This document shows, in pieces, positions 45,959 to 55,583 of a stretch of 64,000 nt of DNA. The stretch's first letter is position 1; each line of letters starts with the position of its first letter. The stretch lies in the NCBI GenBank assembly GCA_026419335.1, contig JANZZP010000087.1, positions 1-64,000 on the forward strand, written 5' to 3'. The position numbers were made by a program, and so were the translations under genes. The notes under the pieces are model-generated. The model had not been told where the DNA came from, did no database searches, and saw nothing but the letters and a program-made list of their open reading frames with translations. The DNA comes from Elusimicrobiales bacterium. Lineage in GTDB: Bacteria; Elusimicrobiota; Elusimicrobia; Elusimicrobiales; UBA9959.

Positions 45959-45998
45959 ACCCCGGATATCTTATTTTAAGTGGTATCCGGGGTTTTTT
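45959..45998 (+). terminator. Intrinsic terminator after gdhA
   Basis: An 11-base-pair stem (45960-45970 with 45982-45992, one G-U pair) with an 11-base loop, directly followed by TTTTTT. The stem is GC-rich (CCCCGG/CCGGGG) in an otherwise AT-rich region. It is the only convincing rho-independent terminator seen in the window. Confidence 0.9.
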
Positions 45999-46018
45999 AT
46001 TTAAACGTGGAGTAGTTT

Positions 46019-48907
46019 ATGGAATTGAGAGGTAGCGAAATATTTGAAAAATTGATGCCTTTTAGAATAAAAAATATCCTTATTGTTGCTTCGTTGTATG
46101 ATTCTTTTATGTTTATAGATGATGATATGTTCCTGGATACTTTGGGTTTTGGTTATTATGGAAGAGATAATATAAATATAGAAAAAGCTAAAAATTCTGA
46201 TGATGCTATAAATATGCTTCAAAAACAAAAATTTGATTTGGTTATATCAGTTATTCAAAGTGCAGAATTTGATATGGATAGATTTGTTAAAATAGTAAAG
46301 ATTAATTATTCTATTCCACTTGTTATATTATCGTTTAGTATTCAAGATATTAATTTACTTAGTGATTTGGTTAAGCAGACAGCTGATTATTTATTTTTGT
46401 GGCAAGGAGATACACGAATATTTTCATCTATAATCAATTTGATTGAAGATAGGATTAATTTGAAACACGATCTCTCTTTTGGAGTTCAGTGTGTTATGCT
46501 TGTAGAAGATAATATAAGGTTTTATTCAATGTATTTGCCAATTATATATAATGAGATGATAAAACAAATGCAAATAGTTATGGCAGATGATATGAGTTCT
46601 TCGAGAAAGCTTCTTAGAATGCGAGCTCGTCCGAAAATAGTACTTTTTAATAATTATTCTGATGCTTGGAATTTTTTTGAACACTATCATAATAATCTTC
46701 TTGGAGTTATAACAGATGTAGAATATCCAGGAGGGAACTCCCAAGAAAAGGCAGGTTTACTGCTTGCTAAAAAAATAAAAGGACAAATTCCAGATATGCC
46801 TGTTTTGATTCAATCATCAAATCAAACATATGAGAAAAAAGCATTGAGTGTTGGAGCATCTTTTCTTAATAAAAACTCATCTGATCTTTCTAAACAACTA
46901 AGAAACTTTATTATGAGATATTTTGGATTTGGAGATTTTGTTTTTGATGATGGTACGGGTAAAGAAATTGCCCGTGCTTATGATTTACAATCCATGATAA
47001 AAATTCTTAAGGTAATTCCAGAAAAATCTCTTTTGTATCATGCATCAAGAAATCATTTTTCAAAATGGCTCCTTGCAAGAACTGAATTTGAAATAGCTTA
47101 TAAAATAAAACCAAAGAAAATAGAAGAATTTTCAAATGTATCTGAGATTCGTAGTTATTTAATTGAAATTATACATCAGTTTATGTATAGAACGCATCTT
47201 GGTACTATTCTTAAATTTGATAGGAACAGATATTCCTCTGATATCCCTTTTGCTAAAATTGGAAATGGTTCTGTTGGTGGAAAAGCTAGGGGACTTGCTT
47301 TTCTGAACTATCTCCTTGGAAAAGATATGATTCCAGATGAGATAGATGGTGTTAGAATAAAAACTCCTAATTCTGTTGTAATTGCATCTGATGTGTTTGA
47401 TTTTTTTATAGAGCATAATAACTTAGATAATTTTACATCTGGAAATTATTCTGAAATAGAACTTTCAAAAATATTTGAAAATATAAATCTTCCTGACTAT
47501 GCTCTAAGGGACATTGTATCGCTTGTAGAAAGAATTAAAGGTCCTATTGCTGTTAGATCTTCTTCTATACTTGAAGATTCTAAAAATTATCCTTTTGCAG
47601 GTATATATAAAACATTTATGATACCAAAACTTGAGAAATTATCTGATACGGTTAATCTTGTTGAAAAAGCAATTAAACTTATATATGCTTCTGTTTATTC
47701 TGCTGAAGCCAGAGAGTTTAGAAAGATGAATCCTCTAATACCTGATGAGGAGAAAATGTCAGTGATTATTCAGGAAGTTGTTGGAAGAGAATATATTAAA
47801 GGTTATTATTTTCCATTGATTTCTGGTGTAATTCAATCCTATAACTTTTATCCAATACATCCATTAAAACCTGAGGACCCTATAGTTCATATTGCGGCAG
47901 GACTTGGTGAAATAGTTGTAAGTGGAAAATATTTTATGAGATATTCTCCTTTAAATCCATTAGTGATTCATCAACTTTCAAACAACTCTGAGATTATTAA
48001 GAACTCTCAGAAAAAGATTGTTGTAATTTCTCTTGATAAACAGTCATCTCTTTCCTATTTTGGTTGTTCTAGTATGAAAGAAATAGCTGTTGAAAGTATA
48101 GAACCGTCTGATGAAATGAAACTACTTTATTCAACTTATTTTATAGAAGATGATAAAATTGTTGATGGATATATGAAAAATGGTATGCCAATTTTAACAC
48201 TTTTTCCTATTATAAGATCTGAAAATTTTTCTCTCAATAAAGTTTTCATTGAAATTGTAAAGAATATTACTTATTATATGGGGAGTAATGTTGAGATTGA
48301 ATTTGCTGTTGATATAGATTATTCTAAATCTTATATATCACTTTATCTTCTTCAAGTGAGAAATCTTATTTCAAGGTTATATCATAGAAAATATATTGTT
48401 GATGATAAAAATTCAAAGAAATTGCTGGAATCTGATAAAACTGTTGGGAATTCATTTGTTACTGATATTACTGATATAGTTTATGTTAAAGAAGATTCTT
48501 TTAACAATATGGAAACTATTAATATTGCTAAAGAAATTTCAGAGATAAATAATATATGTAAAAATGAAGGAAGAAAGTATATACTTATTGGACCTGGGAG
48601 GTGGGGTAGTAGTGATAGATATCTTGGAATTCCTGTAAAATGGAATGATATATCCATGGTAAGAACTATTGTTGAAGTGTCTTTTGAAAATTTCAACGTT
48701 GAGCCATCTTATGGAACTCATTTTTTTCATAATATAGTAGCTATGAATATACCTTATTTTTCTGTTGCTATGAATAAGATTAATTGGGAAGAGATTTCTA
48801 AAATGGTTAATATTATGGAAAAAAAATATATTAGATGGGTTAGAACTATTTCTCCGTTAGTAGTATTAGTTCAAGATGGTAAAGGAATGATTTTTGTTAA
48901 AATATAA
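46019..48907 (+). CDS. PEP/pyruvate-binding (PPDK-N ATP-grasp) protein with N-terminal receiver-like domains
   Basis: A 962-residue cytoplasmic protein. Residues about 15-150 and 155-305 look like two receiver (REC) folds (NILIVASLYDSF and VQCVMLVEDNIRFYSMYLP; the acceptor-type Asp is in LLGVITDVEYPGG). From about 415 there is an ATP-grasp domain of pyruvate phosphate dikinase type: NGSVGGKARGLAFLNYLL, GPIAVRSSSILEDSKNYPFAGIYKT, VIIQEVVG and the late LLQVRNLI. The phosphohistidine and PEP-TIM-barrel domains of PPDK are absent. It may phosphorylate an unknown target under two-component control. Similar fusions occur in Bacteroidota; none has a role I can name. Confidence 0.75.
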   Translation: MELRGSEIFEKLMPFRIKNILIVASLYDSFMFIDDDMFLDTLGFGYYGRDNINIEKAKNSDDAINMLQKQKFDLVISVIQSAEFDMDRFVKIVKINYSIPLVILSFSIQDINLLSDLVKQTADYLFLWQGDTRIFSSIINLIEDRINLKHDLSFGVQCVMLVEDNIRFYSMYLPIIYNEMIKQMQIVMADDMSSSRKLLRMRARPKIVLFNNYSDAWNFFEHYHNNLLGVITDVEYPGGNSQEKAGLLLAKKIKGQIPDMPVLIQSSNQTYEKKALSVGASFLNKNSSDLSKQLRNFIMRYFGFGDFVFDDGTGKEIARAYDLQSMIKILKVIPEKSLLYHASRNHFSKWLLARTEFEIAYKIKPKKIEEFSNVSEIRSYLIEIIHQFMYRTHLGTILKFDRNRYSSDIPFAKIGNGSVGGKARGLAFLNYLLGKDMIPDEIDGVRIKTPNSVVIASDVFDFFIEHNNLDNFTSGNYSEIELSKIFENINLPDYALRDIVSLVERIKGPIAVRSSSILEDSKNYPFAGIYKTFMIPKLEKLSDTVNLVEKAIKLIYASVYSAEAREFRKMNPLIPDEEKMSVIIQEVVGREYIKGYYFPLISGVIQSYNFYPIHPLKPEDPIVHIAAGLGEIVVSGKYFMRYSPLNPLVIHQLSNNSEIIKNSQKKIVVISLDKQSSLSYFGCSSMKEIAVESIEPSDEMKLLYSTYFIEDDKIVDGYMKNGMPILTLFPIIRSENFSLNKVFIEIVKNITYYMGSNVEIEFAVDIDYSKSYISLYLLQVRNLISRLYHRKYIVDDKNSKKLLESDKTVGNSFVTDITDIVYVKEDSFNNMETINIAKEISEINNICKNEGRKYILIGPGRWGSSDRYLGIPVKWNDISMVRTIVEVSFENFNVEPSYGTHFFHNIVAMNIPYFSVAMNKINWEEISKMVNIMEKKYIRWVRTISPLVVLVQDGKGMIFVKI

Positions 48908-48909
48908 AT

Positions 48910-49917
48910 ATGAATTTTAAAATACATTCAGATCATCTTTTTCTTTTAAAAAAAACTTCCCGTACACTTAATTTTAGTTTTACTATTCTTCCACCTTATA
49001 TTAGATATATGCTTTCTTATGGATATCTTGTAGCAAGAGCAATGGATAGTGTAGTTGATGTCAGTAATATTGATAATAAAATTAAAATTAAGTTCATTGA
49101 AGCTGTAAAAAACTCTGTTTTTCAAGATTCTTCTAATTTTTTTTCATATCAATTTTTAAAAGATTTAGTTGAAAATATGAATAAATATGAATCTGAACTT
49201 GTTATTAATTTAAAAGAAATAATAAAGTATTTTAAGTCGAATCTTTCATCTTATGATATAACTATTTTTAGAAAATTAATTTTTGGTCTTTCTAATGGCA
49301 TGATGATTGATATTTGTGATTTTAAAGAAGGTTGTATATCTAATATGCATATTTTAAACAAGTATGTATCTTTAATTGGAGGTATACCAGCAATATATTG
49401 GTATGATGTATATAAAAATTATAAACCATCTATTTTTAAAATAAATCTATATTCCTCTGCTTATAGAATAGGTAAAGCTCTTCAATATACAAATATACTT
49501 AAAGATCTTAATGAGGATATTTCTAAAAAAAGATGTTATATCCCATATACCTATTTATTAGAAAAAAATGTGAATATAGAAGACCTCAAACATCCATTTT
49601 CTATTTATAAAATTAAAGATTTTATAAGGTCTGTTATAATAATGTGTGTTGATTTTTTTGATGAATCTGAAAAGCTTATTTCTGCTATAGAACCAACTGA
49701 ATTTACACTTAAACTTTCTCTTATATGGCCTATATATTGGGCTATGGATACACTTCATCTTGTTTACGAAAAAAATCCACTTAAATCGAAAATTAAAATA
49801 TCTAAGTTTTCCGTTTATAAAACACTTCTTAAATCTCCTTTATTGTTGAATAACTCAGTTTTTTCACAAGGATATCGTTTTAGACGTGAAACTCTTATGC
49901 TTTCTTTAAACTCATAA
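48910..49917 (+). CDS. Squalene/phytoene synthase-like head-to-head prenyltransferase
   Basis: A 335-residue protein. KTSRTLNFSFTILPPYIRYML followed by VARAMDSVVD corresponds to the SRTF and first aspartate-rich motif (DTxxD in most enzymes; here DSVVD). LQYTNILKDLNEDISKKRCYIP is the second motif with D-x3-D and the Y-I-P signature. Squalene and phytoene synthases join two prenyl diphosphates. No carotenoid or hopanoid gene is adjacent, so the product is unknown. It begins two bases after the previous stop. Confidence 0.75.
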   Translation: MNFKIHSDHLFLLKKTSRTLNFSFTILPPYIRYMLSYGYLVARAMDSVVDVSNIDNKIKIKFIEAVKNSVFQDSSNFFSYQFLKDLVENMNKYESELVINLKEIIKYFKSNLSSYDITIFRKLIFGLSNGMMIDICDFKEGCISNMHILNKYVSLIGGIPAIYWYDVYKNYKPSIFKINLYSSAYRIGKALQYTNILKDLNEDISKKRCYIPYTYLLEKNVNIEDLKHPFSIYKIKDFIRSVIIMCVDFFDESEKLISAIEPTEFTLKLSLIWPIYWAMDTLHLVYEKNPLKSKIKISKFSVYKTLLKSPLLLNNSVFSQGYRFRRETLMLSLNS

Positions 49918-49926
49918 AGTATTTTT

Positions 49927-49935
49927 TGTTATAAT
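49927..49935 (+). promoter_or_regulatory. Extended -10 promoter for the gene at 49974
   Basis: TGTTATAAT is a perfect TGnTATAAT element in the 56-base gap. It would give a leader of about 30 bases. No -35 box is evident. Confidence 0.45.
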
Positions 49936-49973
49936 ATAAATTGTTAGCTTTTTTAATTTTGTAGTAATTATTT

Positions 49974-51611
49974 ATGAATGGGTTTATTATTTTTTTATTA
50001 GCCTTATCTTTTAATTTTTGGAGTGAGTTGTATAAGGTTGATTCATTTGTTTTTGATTTTGATAGTAGCTGGAATTCAACGAAAGGTAGTGACCCTAATT
50101 CTTCTTTAAGAATAGAAAAAGGAGCTAATTATGCTGAATTTATAAAACTTGAGGATGAACTCTCTGATTTTTATATTAAATCTCGACTTGAAGAACAACG
50201 GCAACAGATAGAAGCTAAAGCTTTAAAACCAAGTTCAGTTAAAGTTACAAATATTCATACAAAATCTAAAGCTTATTATTTCACTTATCAAGATAGAAAA
50301 GAAAGTACCATTGCACTTTTTACTTATGATGGTTTGACATATTCATTTATATCTAGTGGGATTGGTGAGGATTTGTTTAAAAAAATGATATTTACTTTTA
50401 GAAAAGAAGGTGAATCAATTGAAATTCCTAAACCACAACAAAAACCTAAAAGAAATGTTTCAAAACCTAAGCCAATAGAGAATACAAATCTTCAATATAT
50501 TTCCATAGCAGAAAATATATTATCTTCAATACCTGTAAATTCTTCTACCTATTCTATCACCTCAACTACTGAAACATCTCTTTCTACAGAAATTGTCAAA
50601 ATTGAAGATGTTATTCCTTCTTCTGAAGTTGTTGAACATAAAACACTTGGTATAAAAGAGCAGGTTGTAAAAAAGTCTTTTTTACAAAAGTTTTCAGAAT
50701 ATATAAAATCACAACATCAAAATTCTAAAATGGTTGTTGAAAGAAAGCCTTTGTCTCCATATTTTACAATTTTTATTATTATTATTTATATTGGAGTTTC
50801 TTTATTTTTTAGATTTAAAATTTCAAAATATTCAAATTTAAGACTTAAACCATATCCTAAAGAACTTCCACCTGATTTTTTGTTTCCGTTCATAATAACA
50901 AGACTTAAAACATCAAAAGAAACTATTTATCAGATAATCACAAGAACTGGACAGTTTTTATCAGCGTCTATTTCTCATCCATATCGTGCCTTATATCCAT
51001 CCTCTATTGTGTTATTGATTCTTTTTCATGGTTTTTGGAGTTTAATATCTATTTTCGATGATAAAATAATTGAAGATATATTCTTATCAATACCTTTTGG
51101 TAACTACTTACTTTCTTTTATTGAAATTCCGTTTTTAATAGCATATTTTTGGACATATTATAATAAAAATAAATTTGTTTCAAAATTAGTTATAAAAGAT
51201 TCTCAAATGGCTGAAATTTCTACAGCAATATCTACTTCGGATGGTTTTGTTATAAAAGATTTAAAAGGTAGAGAAACAATAAAGATTAAAAGAATTGGAT
51301 TTTGGAAGAGAAGATATGTTTTTATAAATGAAGATAATAATCAGTTTATGGAAATAAGAGATGAATATCCAACTATATGGATTGCTATAAAAGTTATAGG
51401 TAATTATTTTATTAAAAAAAGATGCTATTATTCTATAAGGAATGAAAAGGATGATTTGGTTGGATTCCTTTATTTGGATAATAATAATTTTGATTCATAT
51501 CAGGTGCATTTTGATTTTGATTATATGAGGCTTGTAAATTCAGTACAACTTGTTGCTTCTATACTTTATATTATATCTGTAGATAGAGAAGAACATATTT
51601 TTATACTTTGA
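49974..51611 (+). CDS. Membrane protein of unknown function with signal sequence and three membrane segments
   Basis: A 545-residue protein. An N-terminal signal helix leads into an exported domain (about 20-145) and a low-complexity Pro/Lys/Ser/Thr linker (about 150-235). Membrane helices follow near 262-280, 338-362 and 372-395. The C-terminal domain (about 400-545, IKDSQMAEISTAISTSDGFVIKD..., YSIRNEKDDLVGFLYLD) has short repeated beta strands like LURP-one or scramblase folds. I do not recognise a family. It is followed by rlmB after three bases. Confidence 0.5.
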   Translation: MNGFIIFLLALSFNFWSELYKVDSFVFDFDSSWNSTKGSDPNSSLRIEKGANYAEFIKLEDELSDFYIKSRLEEQRQQIEAKALKPSSVKVTNIHTKSKAYYFTYQDRKESTIALFTYDGLTYSFISSGIGEDLFKKMIFTFRKEGESIEIPKPQQKPKRNVSKPKPIENTNLQYISIAENILSSIPVNSSTYSITSTTETSLSTEIVKIEDVIPSSEVVEHKTLGIKEQVVKKSFLQKFSEYIKSQHQNSKMVVERKPLSPYFTIFIIIIYIGVSLFFRFKISKYSNLRLKPYPKELPPDFLFPFIITRLKTSKETIYQIITRTGQFLSASISHPYRALYPSSIVLLILFHGFWSLISIFDDKIIEDIFLSIPFGNYLLSFIEIPFLIAYFWTYYNKNKFVSKLVIKDSQMAEISTAISTSDGFVIKDLKGRETIKIKRIGFWKRRYVFINEDNNQFMEIRDEYPTIWIAIKVIGNYFIKKRCYYSIRNEKDDLVGFLYLDNNNFDSYQVHFDFDYMRLVNSVQLVASILYIISVDREEHIFIL

Positions 51612-51614
51612 TTT

Positions 51615-52337
51615 ATGGCTAAGTATATATATGGAATTAATACTATAAGAGAAGTTTTGGACAAATCAAAAAGAAAAATTTATCGTCTTATAGTTGAAAA
51701 TTCAAGCGGTTCAAAATTAATGGATATTATAAAAATTGCGAATAAAAAAAAAATTCCTGTTCAATTTGCTCCAAAAAGGTTACTAGATAAGTTAACTTCT
51801 TCTGCTAACCATCAAAATATTGTTTTAGAAATTGATGAGGTTAAATTTTATTCAATTGATGAGGCAGTTGAAGAATTTATTAACAAAAAAAATTTGTGTT
51901 GGTTGGCTGTAGATAGTGTTACTGATCCGCAGAATTTTGGAAGTATAATACGGAATGCTGTGTGTTTTGGTTTTTCGGCAGTTATTTTCTCACAAGATAG
52001 AAACTGTCAAATATCACCAACAGTAGAAAAAATAGCATCTGGAGCAGTTGAGTTAGTTAAATTTATAAGAGTTGTGAATCTTAATGCATCATTACAATAT
52101 TTAAAATCAAAAGGTTTTTGGGTTTATGGTTCATCTCCTAATGGTGTTGATGTTAGGAAAATTAATTTTAACTTCCCTATTATTTTAGTAGTTGGTTCTG
52201 AAGGAGAAGGGATAAGAGTAAAAACTCTTCAACATTGTGATGAAATAGTTTCTATTCCTCAAATAAAGGAGTTTGATAGTTTAAATGTTTCTGCTGCTTC
52301 AGCTATATTGATGTATGAAATAAGGAGAAGAATTTAG
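51615..52337 (+). CDS. rlmB: TrmH/SpoU-family 2'-O-ribose rRNA methyltransferase (RlmB type)
   Basis: A 240-residue SPOUT methyltransferase. The N-terminal L30e-like substrate domain starts YIYGINTIREVLDKSKRKIYRL. Motif 1 is LAVDSVTDPQNFGSIIRNA, motif 2 is LVVGSEGEGI and motif 3 is IPQIKEFDSLNVSAASAIL, which forms the knot and binds SAM. RlmB methylates G2251 of 23S rRNA; tRNA TrmH-type targets are less likely for this length and layout. Confidence 0.92.
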   Translation: MAKYIYGINTIREVLDKSKRKIYRLIVENSSGSKLMDIIKIANKKKIPVQFAPKRLLDKLTSSANHQNIVLEIDEVKFYSIDEAVEEFINKKNLCWLAVDSVTDPQNFGSIIRNAVCFGFSAVIFSQDRNCQISPTVEKIASGAVELVKFIRVVNLNASLQYLKSKGFWVYGSSPNGVDVRKINFNFPIILVVGSEGEGIRVKTLQHCDEIVSIPQIKEFDSLNVSAASAILMYEIRRRI

Positions 52338-52363
52338 TTAATCAAAAAAGGTAAAATATAATT

Positions 52364-52894
52364 ATGCATAAAGATATAAAGGAGATATTATTTTCTAAAG
52401 AAGTTATATCTAAAAGAGTTAATGAACTTGCTAAAACAATAAGTTCAGATTATAAGAATAAAAATCTTTTTATGGTTGGGGTGTTAAAGGGTTGTTTTAT
52501 GTTCCTCTCTGATCTTGTTAAAGATATAAAATTAGATTTAAATGTTGATTTTATGATGATATCTTCATATGAAGGTAAACAATCAAGTGGTGTAGTTAGA
52601 ATACTTTTAGATCTTAAACAGCCAATAGAAGGAAGGGATGTATTAATAATAGAAGATATAGTTGATACTGGACTTACTATAAATTATCTTATTAAAAATA
52701 TGAAAGCAAGAAACCCTGCATCTTTAGAAGTGTGTACACTTCTAAATAAACCATCATGCCGTAAAATTAAGGTAAATCTTAAGTATGTTGGTTTTGATAT
52801 ACCAGATAAATTTGTAGTGGGATATGGATTAGACTATAAAGAATATTATAGGAATTTACCTTATATAGGGGTTTTAAAGGATGAGGTCATATGA
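52364..52894 (+). CDS. hpt: Hypoxanthine phosphoribosyltransferase
   Basis: A 176-residue PRTase. The PRPP-binding motif VLIIEDIVDTGLT is intact and FMMISSYEG and DKFVVGYGLDYKEYYRNLPYIG are typical of bacterial HPRT. It salvages hypoxanthine and guanine. It precedes ftsH with an ATGA overlap, the conserved hpt-ftsH order; tilS, often upstream, is not here. No Shine-Dalgarno; a TAAAAT ends six bases before the ATG. Confidence 0.95.
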   Translation: MHKDIKEILFSKEVISKRVNELAKTISSDYKNKNLFMVGVLKGCFMFLSDLVKDIKLDLNVDFMMISSYEGKQSSGVVRILLDLKQPIEGRDVLIIEDIVDTGLTINYLIKNMKARNPASLEVCTLLNKPSCRKIKVNLKYVGFDIPDKFVVGYGLDYKEYYRNLPYIGVLKDEVI

Positions 52895-54690
52895 AAAAGA
52901 ATAATACTTTTAAACAAATGATGCTATGGTTTTTATTTTTTATACTTCTTGCTGGAATTTATAATAGTTTAATGATGAGTGAACGGGAAAGGGAGGTTCC
53001 ATATTCTTATTTTAAATTGAAACTTAAAGATAAGCAAGTTAAAAAAGTTTACATATCTAACGATACAATAAGAGGTGAAGTTGTTGAAAATGGTAAGGTT
53101 ATTAAGTTTAGAACTATACCTTTATCTGATCCTGATTTAGTTAAGGATATGGAGAATTCAGGTGTTGAAGTTTTTCAAGGTGTACCTGATAGGAGCTGGA
53201 TTACAACAATCCTATTTAACATTGGGTGGATAATTTTGTTTATAGTTGCCTGGTGGTTTATATTTTTTAGGCAAGCAAATGTTACCGGAAAGCAAGCTAT
53301 GAATTTTGCAAAATCAAGAGCAAGACAGGTTGATCCTAAAAAGAATAAAGTAACATTTAAGGATGTTGCTGGATGTGATGAGGCAAAAGAGGAACTCCTT
53401 GATATAGTTGATTATTTAAAAAATCCAGATAAATACAGAACACTTGGAGGAGTTTTACCTAAGGGAGTTCTTTTATATGGTGCTCCTGGAACGGGTAAAA
53501 CTCTTTTAGCAAGAGCAGTTGCTGGGGAAGCACAAGTTAATTTTTTTAGTGCAAGTGGTTCTGAGTTTGTTGAAATGTTTGTTGGAGTTGGTGCAGCAAG
53601 AGTAAGAGATTTATTTGAGAGAGCTAAAAAAAATGCTCCGGCTATCATATTTATAGATGAACTTGATGCTGTTGGTAGACATAGATTTGCAGGAATTGGT
53701 GGTGGACATGATGAGAGAGAACAAACTCTAAACCAGCTTTTAATAGAGTTAGATGGTTTTGAAGTAAAAGAAGGAATTATTCTTATAGCGGCAACAAATA
53801 GACCAGATGTTTTGGACCCTGCTTTACTTAGACCAGGCAGATTTGATAGAAGAATTCATGTCCCTGTTCCAGATTTAAATGGACGTTATGAAATACTTAA
53901 AGTTCATGCTGAAAAAATAAAACTATCTAAGTCAGTAGATCTTAATATTGTAGCTCAAAGAACGCCTGGTTTTGCTGGAGCAGATCTTGCAAATATAATA
54001 AATGAAGCTGCAATAATTGCTGCAAAAAAGAATAAAGAAGAGGTTGATTTTTCAGATGTTGAAGAAGCCATTGAAAAACAAATTGCAGGTCCTCAAAGAA
54101 AAAGTAGGATAATCTCTGAAAAAGAAAAAAAGATTATTGCTTATCATGAAGCAGGACATGCTCTTGTAGCAAAAATTATTGATGGATGTGACCCAGTTCA
54201 CAAAATATCTATTATACCAAGGGGACCTGCTCTTGGATATACTTTACAGCTTCCCCAAGAAGATAAATATCTCCTTTCAAAAAATGACATTCTATCTAAA
54301 CTGTCTGTATTACTTGCAGGAAGAGCGACAGAAGAGGTCATATTTGGAGAAATTACTACCGGTGCTCAGGATGATCTTTCAAAAGCAACATCTTATGCTC
54401 AAAAGATGGTTATGGAATATGGAATGAGTGATAAGATTGGTCCATTATCTTTAAAGAAAGATGAACATGAGGTTTTTTTAGGAAGAGATATTGTTAAACA
54501 ACATCATTATTCAGATGAAACTGCAAAAAATATAGATGAGGAAATTAAGCGAATAGTTAGTGAATGTTATTCTAAAGCGAAATCTATAATTATAGAAAAC
54601 AAAATTATACTTGATAAAATTGTAAATGTTCTTCTTGAAAAAGAAACAATATCAGGTGAAGAGTTGAATGTTATAATAAATGGAACATAA
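52891..54690 (+). CDS. ftsH: ATP-dependent zinc metalloprotease FtsH
   Basis: A 599-residue protein with two N-terminal membrane helices (about 9-28 and 106-128). The AAA domain has Walker A GAPGTGKT (197-204), Walker [12 protein letters not shown] and the second region of homology [20 protein letters not shown]. The protease domain has HEAGH (419-423) with the third zinc ligand Asp further on ([11 protein letters not shown]). It degrades membrane and regulatory proteins. Normal length, no missing residue. Confidence 0.97.
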   Translation: MKKNNTFKQMMLWFLFFILLAGIYNSLMMSEREREVPYSYFKLKLKDKQVKKVYISNDTIRGEVVENGKVIKFRTIPLSDPDLVKDMENSGVEVFQGVPDRSWITTILFNIGWIILFIVAWWFIFFRQANVTGKQAMNFAKSRARQVDPKKNKVTFKDVAGCDEAKEELLDIVDYLKNPDKYRTLGGVLPKGVLLYGAPGTGKTLLARAVAGEAQVNFFSASGSEFVEMFVGVGAARVRDLFERAKKNAPAIIFIDELDAVGRHRFAGIGGGHDEREQTLNQLLIELDGFEVKEGIILIAATNRPDVLDPALLRPGRFDRRIHVPVPDLNGRYEILKVHAEKIKLSKSVDLNIVAQRTPGFAGADLANIINEAAIIAAKKNKEEVDFSDVEEAIEKQIAGPQRKSRIISEKEKKIIAYHEAGHALVAKIIDGCDPVHKISIIPRGPALGYTLQLPQEDKYLLSKNDILSKLSVLLAGRATEEVIFGEITTGAQDDLSKATSYAQKMVMEYGMSDKIGPLSLKKDEHEVFLGRDIVKQHHYSDETAKNIDEEIKRIVSECYSKAKSIIIENKIILDKIVNVLLEKETISGEELNVIINGT

Positions 54691-54701
54691 AATTATTTAA
54701 G

Positions 54702-55487
54702 ATGATAAAGGGGATGAGTAATTATATATTAGACATCGTTGATATATCTATTGTATATTACATAATTTATAGACTTCTTTTAATTCTTAAAGGTACGCGT
54801 GCTGTTCAAATCATGGGTGGGATTTTTCTCCTTGCTTTTATTACCTTTTTAAGTAATATTGCTGGTTTAAACGCAACTTTTTGGCTACTTCAACAATTTT
54901 GGTTTGCTGGTGTTTTTTTACTAATAGTTGTTTTTCAACCAGAAATAAGAAATGCATTAGCTAATTTAGGTTCTGATCCGTTTGGTAGGATTATAGTCCC
55001 ACGTGAATATAATTTTATAATTGAGATAATGAAAGCTACTAAGGAAGCTTCTTCTAAAAAGATTGGTATGCTTATAGTATTAGAGCAAGATATGGGACTT
55101 AAAGAATTTATTTCTACAGGTATTTTTATAAATGGAGAGGTAAGTTCAGAACTTCTTATATCAATATTTTCTAAAAAATCGCCTCTACATGATGGTGCCG
55201 TGATCATTTCTGGTAATAGACTTGTTGCTTCATCATGTCAACTCCCTCTAACTGAAAGAAGCGACCTTTCTTCTATTTTTGGTATGAGGCATAGAGCTGC
55301 TATTGGAATTAGTGAGGTAACGGATGCGATTGCTATTGTGGTTTCTGAAGAGCGTGGGGATGTGTCTGTAGCTAGAAATGGACAGATAATGGTAAAAGTA
55401 GATTTAAAAGAGCTTGAAAAAGATCTTTTATCTCTGTATAAATCAAAAAATCAAAGAAGTTTATTTAGAAAAGCAGATAGAGTATGA
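54702..55487 (+). CDS. cdaA: Diadenylate cyclase CdaA
   Basis: A 261-residue protein with three N-terminal membrane helices and a DisA_N (DAC) domain. The catalytic motifs are SPLHDGAVII (DGA, near 163) and FGMRHRAAIGISE (RHR, near 196). It makes c-di-AMP from ATP at the membrane. The neighbouring gene in other bacteria encodes the regulator CdaR (YbbR); here only a 30-residue remnant follows. glmM is not adjacent. Confidence 0.95.
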   Translation: MIKGMSNYILDIVDISIVYYIIYRLLLILKGTRAVQIMGGIFLLAFITFLSNIAGLNATFWLLQQFWFAGVFLLIVVFQPEIRNALANLGSDPFGRIIVPREYNFIIEIMKATKEASSKKIGMLIVLEQDMGLKEFISTGIFINGEVSSELLISIFSKKSPLHDGAVIISGNRLVASSCQLPLTERSDLSSIFGMRHRAAIGISEVTDAIAIVVSEERGDVSVARNGQIMVKVDLKELEKDLLSLYKSKNQRSLFRKADRV

Positions 55488-55576
55488 ATTTAAAAAAATA
55501 TTTTACAGAAAACTGGCAGATTAAACTAGTGTCGCTTGGTATAGCTTTGATAATATGGTATTTATCTAAGAAATGA
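55484..55576 (+). CDS. 30-residue YbbR/CdaR-like transmembrane mini-protein
   Basis: A short frame that starts in the cdaA stop (ATGA overlap) and encodes 30 residues. Its core, WQIKLVSLGIALIIWYLSK, is the typical N-terminal membrane helix of YbbR/CdaR proteins (N/D-x-x-LK-xxSL-xxA-xxLW). The periplasmic YbbR repeats that normally follow are absent; the frame ends in a clear TGA. In known systems CdaR binds CdaA through this helix region and controls it. Either a functional micro-regulator or a truncated cdaR. Confidence 0.55.
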   Translation: MNLKKYFTENWQIKLVSLGIALIIWYLSKK

Positions 55577-55583
55577 GTAAGAA

